NCBI RefSeq assembly: GCF_023159225.1
Contig: NC_063164.1
Coordinates: forward strand, 69,921,300-69,985,299
Direction: 5' to 3'
Length of the DNA: 64,000 bases
Origin: Perognathus longimembris pacificus
Lineage: Eukaryota > Chordata > Mammalia > Rodentia > Heteromyidae
The notes under the pieces are model-generated. The model saw only the letters and a list, made by a program, of their open reading frames with translations, was not told where the DNA came from and ran no database searches. Every line of letters begins with the position of its first letter. Within the stretch, counting starts at the first letter, position 1. Shown here piece by piece: positions 57,859-64,000 of the stretch. Both the position numbers and the translations under genes were made by a program.

Positions 57859-60037
57859 GACTTTACTCCCAAGCTACTATAGCTGATCCAAAACGTTGGC
57901 GAAGTAGCAGGATATAAAGTTAATCCTCAAAAATCAATGGCTTTTACATAACCAACAATCAGAAGAGCAAGGCTAAAATCAGAAAAGCAACACCTTTTGC
58001 AATAGCCTCAAAAGACATAAAACACCCAGGAATAACCATAACCAAGAAGTGAAAGAACTCTATGATGACAACTTTAAAAACCTAAAAAAAGAAATTAAGG
58101 CAGAACTCAAGAAACGGAAAAACCTCCCATGCTCCTGGATTGGGAGTATTAACATCGTGAAAATGGCAATATTACCAAAAGTTATCTACAAATTCAATGC
58201 AATGCCCATCAACACCCCAACACCATTCTTCAATGAAATAGAGGACGCAATTTAGAAATTCAGATAGAACAATTAAAAAAAACCTCGAATAGCACAAAAA
58301 CAATCTTAAGTAGAAAGAACAGTATAGGAGGAATATCAATACCAAACTTTAAGTTGTATTACAAGGCTATACTAATAAAAACAGCTTGGTACTGGCACAA
58401 AAACAGACCCAAGGACCAGTGGAACAGAACTGAAGACTCAGAAATGAAACCACTGACCAATGGCTACCTAATCTTTGTAACTAAAAGTAGATCCTTATTT
58501 ATCACTGTGCACCAAAATCAATTCCAAAGGGATCAAAGACCTAGGAATAAAATTAGATACCCTGAAAACACTACAAGAAGGAATAAGAGAAACTCTAGGA
58601 CTCCTCAGCACTGGAAGAAACTTTCTCAACAAAGGCCCAGAGATGAAATAAATCAAAGAAAGGCTGGACAAGTGGGACTGCATCAAACTGCAGAGCTTCT
58701 GCAGGGCAAAGGTCATGGCTTGCAAGATAAATAGAAATCCCACAGACTTGGAAAAGATCTTTACCAGACATACAATGGACAATGGCCTCATATCTAAAAT
58801 ATACACAGAACTCAAAAAATTAAATTCCTTCAAAACAAACAATCAAAGAACCAACAGCCCTCTCAACAAATGGGTAAAGACCTAAAAAGAAACTTCTCTG
58901 AAGAGGAAATGAGAATGGCCAAGAGTCACATGAAAAAGTTCTCTACATCAGTGGCCATAAAAGAGATGCAAATCAAAACAACATTGAGATTCCACCTCAC
59001 TCCAGTAAGAATGTCCATTACCAGGAAATCCAATAATAACAAATGCTGGTGAGGATGTAGCCGGAAGGGAACCCTACTGCATTACTGGTGGGAATGCAAA
59101 CTTGTTCAACCCCTCTGGAAAGCAGTGTGGAGGTTCCTAAGAAGGCTAAACATAGAGCTCCCCTACGATCCAGCAGCCCCACTTTTGGGCATTTACCTAG
59201 AAGACTACAAGCAAGACCACACTGAAGCAACCAGCACAACTATGTTCATCGAAGCACATCTTGTCATTGCTAAAACATGGAACTAACATAGATGCCCCTC
59301 AGTAGATGAGTGGATCAGAAAAATGTGGCACATATACACAATGGAATTCTATGCCTCCGTCAGAAGGAATGACATTGTCCCATTCATAAGGAAATGGAAG
59401 GACTTGGGAAAAAAAATCATATTAAGTGAAGTGACCCAGACCCAAAGAAACATAAACCCTATGGTGTCCCTCATAAGGAATAGCTAGTACATGATTAGGC
59501 TAGTCGTGGTAGAAGATCAAAATACCCCAATAGCTACACCCATATGATCACATAAGATGATGCCAAGTGAAATGAACTCCACGTTACAGAGACAAGAGTT
59601 ATATCACTGTTGCAATTATTATCAACATGCCATGTTAAACTGTACCTTTTGCATTTTGTATTTTTTTCTTGTCTGTTTTTTTGTTTGATTGTTTTGTTTA
59701 GTTTTGTTCCTCTTGTATTCCCTTCCTGTGGTTGTACCCCTGCTACCACTATATCTCATCCGAAAACCCTGGAATACCCTGGTTCTAATACAGGTATTAG
59801 AACTGAGGAAGGGAAAGGGAATATCAAAATTGAGAGACAAAGGACAAAAAGACAAACCATTCCCACAGCAATACTTACAAAACCATTCGGTGTAAATCAA
59901 CTGCACAACTCTTGGGGGGGGGGGAGGATAGGGGGAAGGGGAGAGGGGGAATAATGAGGGAGGAGGTAGCAAGTTGAACAAGAAATGTACTCACTGCCTT
60001 ACATATGAATCTGCAACCCTCTGTACCACACTTTGAC

Positions 60038-60064
60038 AATAAAGAAAAAAATACTAAAAAAAAA
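60038..60064 (+). terminator. LINE-1 polyadenylation signal and A-tail
   Basis: AATAAA near 60039-60044 is followed by A-rich sequence to 60067, the genomic copy of the L1 transcript's poly(A) end. Confidence 0.8.
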
Positions 60065-60214
60065 AAAGCTGATCATTCAAATGATCATATTCACTGATGT
60101 GGATAAAATAGAAGTCCTCCTTCTTCCCCCATTTCTCAATACTTCCCTCACTCTACAAATTATACAGTTACAAATTTTATGGAGTAAGAATGTTCTCCAG
60201 AGCTTGTTAAGAAA

Positions 60215-60410
60215 AGCAGAATGGAGAGATGAAAGGGGGAAATTTCATTTAAAAAATTCAATGTACAGCCTACAAAATGAAGAAAACTGAATGAAGAGGG
60301 GTGAATACATTTAAAGGGGTAACATTGACCAAGATGGATTATATTCATAAACTGGAATGTTGATTGGCAACTCTTTTGTACAACAACTTACATACAATAA
60401 AACAACTAAC
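60215..60410 (+). repeat. Diverged interspersed repeat, copy C
   Basis: 'aaggggtaacattgaccaag', 'tatattcataaactggaatg', 'ttgattggcaactcttttgt' and 'acaacaacttacatacaata' line up with the copies at 21310-21440 and 24690-24835. This copy extends furthest in the 5' direction. Confidence 0.55.
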
Positions 60411-60419
60411 TCTTAAAGA

Positions 60420-60739
60420 AGCAAATATTACTTTGCTAGACATATTTTTGTTCTATTTGTGACTTATAGACAATTTAATGTATTTTAGAACTTTTCATGA
60501 TACTACTATAGAAGCACAATCTTAAAAAATGTGCACTGAGATTAAATAAATGTGCAAATTTTAAAAAGGAAAAGGAATCACTAAATAGCATTCTGCTCAT
60601 CATTTCCCACTTTCCAGAGGCAACCACTTAAAAAATTTGTCACTCTTTATGTTTACAAGTGCCATGAAATTTGTTGCTACTATGCTTATATTTCTGTTAT
60701 TCTTTCTAGGTTTGGGATATTATTTACTCCCTTACTCAA
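60420..60739. other. Unique AT-rich DNA
   Basis: Nothing recognisable is seen. Confidence 0.5.
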
Positions 60740-61024
60740 CTTCACTTTATTTGGGGGTGTATGCTTTTCCTGGGGCTTGAACTAGGTTCCTAGGTACTGT
60801 TCTTGAGATTTTTTGCTCAAGATTACCATTCTACCACTGGGTCCACAGATCCATTTCCAGGGTTTTTGTTGTTGTTGGTTGGTTGGGTTTTTTTTTGTTT
60901 TGGTGGTTGATAGAATATAAGAGTCCAATGGACTTTCCTGCCCTGGCTAGCTTTGAACTACAGTACTCAGATCTCAGCCTTCTAATTATTTAGGATTACA
61001 GACATGAGTCATTGGTGCCCAGCT
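60740..61024 (-). mobile_element. B1-like + Geo dimeric SINE
   Basis: The reversed Geo half ('ttttgctcaagattaccatt', 'ccactgggtccacagatcca') is followed by a G/T-rich expansion (about 60863-60905), then 'agaatataagagtccaatgg' and the reversed B1-like half ending 'atgagtcattggtgcccagc'. Confidence 0.8.
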
Positions 61025-61033
61025 TTACTATAT

Positions 61034-61037
<4 letters not shown>

Positions 61038-61068
<31 letters not shown>
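61038..61068. repeat. (CA)n microsatellite
   Basis: About 30 bp of CA directly beyond the 5' end of the B1-like half. Confidence 0.97.
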
Positions 61069-61071
<3 letters not shown>

Positions 61072-62824
61072 CACATCCACAACACATCCCATCAACTCTC
61101 CATCCTAAAGACAGTAATAAACAAATTTGAGCACATCAATATTCATTATTTACATTGTTGTGACTATATCTCCACTAGTTTCACTTGAACCACATGTGTT
61201 TCCATGGTTACTTTTCCTCTCCTGCAATATTTTCAGTTTTCCCTAAAAGTAGTAATTTCTTGTTGTTTCCAGGCTTGTTTGGATATGAATTTATTATTAT
61301 TAATGCATCTCATATATTCTCTGACACAATTGTCAATTGAAACCCCATATACTGAAAGATATTGACTTTTTTGCTGAACTTAACTTCCTAAAGAAATCTC
61401 TTTAATAAATATGATAAGAATATGCACACTTACACAAATTGGCCAATCTCTTAAGACTTTGTCTTTTTAGACTCTTTGTGTTATATTAGTTGTTTACACA
61501 GAATAGAGTCAATCATGACTGATATTTTACCTATCCCTTTTGGAGTATATCTCATTCTTTTCCTGTGACTAGTGCTCCAGCAGGTAAAGCACATAAAAGT
61601 GTCCTCTGATGAGCAATTTAGTTACCCTAACATTGTTCCTTGATACAGTGTTTTCTATACACTTCAACAATTGTAACAGTAAAATACCTTGAGGAAACAG
61701 GATCTTTCAAAACTTGTGAAAAACATTTATAGTCTGTGAGGTCCCTTGGGAAAGCTTTTGGTGAGTTACAAGAGTTAGAAATTGAAATTATAGTGATCTA
61801 AACAGGAAGAATTCTCACTCATCTATCTCAAGCAGGTTCCCAGGAGTAGTTGGCCTCTGTTTATGTCTTCCTTTGCCACCTTCCTTCTCCTCATTCCCAC
61901 TCAGACCTGTTGCTAGCAAACCCAGTGTACAAAATAATAAGTGTTTTTTATCTTGTGTTTTTCATCTTCCAAGTCCCCCTCATGTTTCTTCATGTAGTAA
62001 TTGGTGCCTATTGTTTCACTGACTTGCTTAGTAATTACCTGTAAATCGACAGTTTTACTGATCTATGGCTCTAGAGTGGCCTGGGGGAAGAATAGAAATC
62101 CATTCATTGTGCAACAGAAGTCAGGCCCAGCAACATAGTTCTCCTCAAGTGGGATCCACACACAAGAAAATGTGGCAGCTCCTCCCTCCCATAGCTGAAT
62201 TCTAACAATTGCCAAAGTGAGGTTAATCTATTATTGATATATTAGACAAAGAAAGTGAGAAAAATTGTAAATTTCACACATAGAAGAAACACGACACATG
62301 TACTCTATTATTGTTTTAACATTCATAATATTCTTTGTTTCAGAAGTATTTTTCTATTATTTTACCTACTTACAAAATATGAACAGACTAGCAAAAGCCA
62401 ACTATATCTGGATGAATAAGTGTACCTGATTTAAGACCCAATTGCATAATTTTTAAACCACATATTTAAATTCTATCCTATGTATCTTTTAGCATCTGTA
62501 AAAGATTTGGGGTTCTGTACTGTATAAGTAACATAAAATATATTAAGTCTTTGTTCAAAGAGTTCATAAGGGAAATTTAAGACATTTTAATAACCCAAGG
62601 CAATCAATAGTCACATTTCACCAGTAGAGCAGAAAACTTTTCTATAAATGATGAGATTCTAAGTTCTCATTCTGTTTTGAATATTATTGCAATACATAGT
62701 ACTTTGTACTAGCTTGGTGCTCAGCTATCATTTAGTGGAGGTCACTGAGAATTATCAATTATCTTTTCAACTGGAGTAGGAAGTGTTAGGTTTTTAAAGT
62801 AGGCTACACAAATTATTCAATGCC
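61072..62824. other. Unique DNA, no gene recognised
   Basis: About 1.75 kb without recognisable repeats or domains. The small plus-strand frame at 61850-62044 is hydrophobic but unsupported by any context. Confidence 0.5.
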
Positions 62825-62965
62825 AAATCTGTGAATCACCATGCCTAGATTTTTATTGGTTGAGATGGGGTCTCACAAATCTTTTGCTGGACTTACACGA
62901 TGATTTTTTCCCAATCTCAGCCACCTAAGCAGCTCAGACTACATGTGTGACTCACTGCTCCCAAC
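62825..62965 (-). mobile_element. B1-type (7SL-derived) SINE, diverged
   Basis: 'ttgagatggggtctcacaaa', 'cccaatctcagccacctaag' and 'tgtgtgactcactgctccca' are a reversed B1-like monomer without a Geo half. Confidence 0.6.
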
Positions 62966-62974
62966 TATCTCCAG

Positions 62975-63010
62975 TTTTGTTTTGTTTTGTTTTGTTCAGT
63001 TTTTTTTTAC
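62975..63010. repeat. (GTTTT)n simple repeat
   Basis: Several GTTTT units followed by a T-run next to the B1-type SINE. Confidence 0.9.
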
Positions 63011-64000
63011 CCCCACATAATCTACACTTCCAATTCTCAGTATCTGTGGGGAAGCATCTCCTCCAAGATAATTGTCAATTACAGATTTATGTAGCATATG
63101 AATATGTTAAAAATACAAATGTGCACATGGGTGGAGTCTATACTTTTTCATATGGCAGAATTCTGGGTTGGGATACCCTAATTCAGGATAAAAGGGGCTG
63201 ATGTCTGCTGCTCTTTTGTGTTCAGTCAGTGACTTGCTACACAGTTCCCACCATTTTTATCTGCAGGTGTTTAAGCATGAGGCAATCAGGAAAATGACAG
63301 AAGGTGAGAGAGCCTATCATTTTTTTTAAGGAGTCTTTAAAAAATATCCCTTCAAACATGCCCTTACACAATTCTGTCCTACAGCTGTATTCACTTTCAA
63401 AGAAGACTTGGAAGTACGGTTTCATGTTTAAAATTGCAGTTCTGCCAAGTAGGATAAAGGGCTCAAACAACATTTGTATTCTGATAACTCCCAAGCTATG
63501 TCTGCCCGAGCTGTCCTTTAGATTTAAGTTCTGAGTGAAATTTTTTTGGGACACAAATGCCAGAAACAAAAAGAAAACAAGAACAACAACAAAAAAAGGG
63601 TTCATTAAACCCAGCAGGTCAAGATTTCCAAACATCTCCATTACATTGACTAGTTTTTGTCTGTTGTCTTGTCACCTGCATTCATTGAATCAACCACATT
63701 TATTTTATGCCTATTTTGTGCTATGCATTATGATGGAAAATGACTTTATAAATATGAATGAGATATTTTTTCTACCTAAACGAGTTGACAAATGGATGTT
63801 GAGACCTAGTGTGATTGCTTTCAGGAATGAATCCCTTCTCTCAATTACTGGGAATGTTGGCTATACTCTCAATTGCTCTCAGCTGAAGAGAGCTGGTTGC
63901 CTATACTTTTCAACTGTGGCAATTCATCTAATCCAAGATCTGAAATTTAGATGGAAACTTCTAACTCAATGAACTTAAAAATCTTGAATCCTCAGATTTT
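63011..64000. other. Unique DNA with open frames of unknown meaning
   Basis: A plus-strand frame at 63535-63972 (145 codons) and a minus-strand frame at 63237-63641 (134 codons) overlap each other. Neither has a recognisable domain, signal or splice context. They are long for AT-rich DNA but not beyond chance in 64 kb. Confidence 0.35.

Larger units (their letters stand above)
55190..59487 (+). pseudogene. LINE-1 ORF2 remnant (endonuclease and reverse transcriptase)
   Basis: ORF2p supplies the endonuclease and reverse transcriptase for L1 and, in trans, SINE movement. Seen in order: endonuclease segments (QEKHLA near 55277-55294, GDFSTP near 55591-55608, KIDHMLGHK near 55766-55795), reverse transcriptase segments (KSPGPDGF near 56630-56655, [19 protein letters not shown] near 57199-57220, and the active-site motif FVDD at 57330-57341) and the C-terminal end (YTMEFYAS to LIRNS and TAG 59485-59487). 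Several frameshifts and stops, plus an L1-tail insertion and an LTR, break it. It is inactive. Confidence 0.88.
52350..60064 (+). mobile_element. Nearly full-length LINE-1, defective, with four insertions
   Basis: The element contains a G+C-rich 5' region with an 'aaaatggc' YY1-like word near 52361, an ORF1 remnant, an ORF2 remnant, a 3'UTR with a G-rich tract (59914-59957), AATAAA near 60039 and an A-rich tail. After subtracting insertions it measures about 6.7 kb, close to a full rodent L1. It carries an IDL-Geo SINE (53812-54017), a reversed IDL-Geo SINE (54560-54764), a short L1 tail (about 56354-56471) and an antisense solo LTR (57375-57858). Both reading frames also contain stops and shifts, so it cannot move. 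No convincing target-site duplication for the L1 itself was found; its 5' boundary is approximate. Confidence 0.9.

Noticed and set aside
55240..58734. Several open frames with reverse-transcriptase and endonuclease similarity as possible host genes or a new retron-like system
   Set aside because: They are consecutive, frameshifted pieces of LINE-1 ORF2 in the normal order, with L1 5' and 3' ends on either side.
63535..63972. A 145-codon plus-strand frame near the window end
   Set aside because: No domain is recognised, it overlaps an equally long frame on the opposite strand, and its start lies in A-rich low-complexity sequence.
1..64000. A hidden operon, toxin-antitoxin, phage or defence system
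   Set aside because: The window is mammalian nuclear DNA: SINEs, LINEs, solo LTRs, microsatellites and intronless retrocopies, with no closely packed open frames or bacterial-type signals.

Overview
This is a gene-poor, repeat-dense stretch of rodent nuclear DNA. The strongest clue to the organism is a dimeric SINE present in many copies: an ID-like, tRNA-derived left half joined to a right half that reads (sense) 'ggccagaagtggcgctgtgg ... ccaggactggc' plus an A-tail. From memory this matches the IDL-Geo family described from kangaroo rats, pocket mice and pocket gophers (superfamily Geomyoidea). I therefore infer a geomyoid rodent; the species and chromosomal locus cannot be read from the sequence.

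No multi-exon gene is visible. The protein-like sequence is of two kinds. (1) Two intronless retrocopies lie on the minus strand: an uninterrupted 163-codon SKP1 copy (18993-19484) and a broken copy of the V-ATPase subunit E gene ATP6V1E1 (about 49390-50058). (2) LINE-1 sequence, above all a nearly full-length but dead L1 on the plus strand (about 52350-60064). That L1 carries four later insertions: two IDL-Geo SINEs in ORF1, a very short L1 tail in ORF2, and an antisense solo LTR in ORF2 just after the reverse-transcriptase active-site motif.

Layout. 1-12 kb: unique AT-rich DNA with four B1-like+Geo dimers, MIR and L2 relics and an 800-bp L1 with a perfect 13-bp target-site duplication. 12-17 kb: ancient L1 pieces, B1-type copies, IDL-Geo elements with clear duplications and a roughly 490-bp pyrimidine tract. 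18-25 kb: the SKP1 retrocopy, a unique block (20.0-21.0 kb) and an L1 containing a perfect 60-bp palindrome. 25-35 kb: 5'-truncated L1s, MIR, L2, an old L1, long microsatellites and a rearranged SINE. 35-52 kb: MER5A-type DNA transposon relics, a 64-bp tandem duplication, an old L1, a 543-bp solo LTR, a nested SINE pair, two ancient interspersed repeats and the ATP6V1E1 pseudogene. 52-60 kb: the layered L1. 60-64 kb: a diverged repeat, a B1-like+Geo dimer and unique DNA.

The interest is in genome dynamics: insertion order readable from target-site duplications, SINE module exchange, local inversion and tandem amplification, and a retrocopy with an open frame. I see no evidence for a new enzymatic, defence or RNA-guided system. 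Repeat family names come from recognition by eye and should be confirmed with RepeatMasker.
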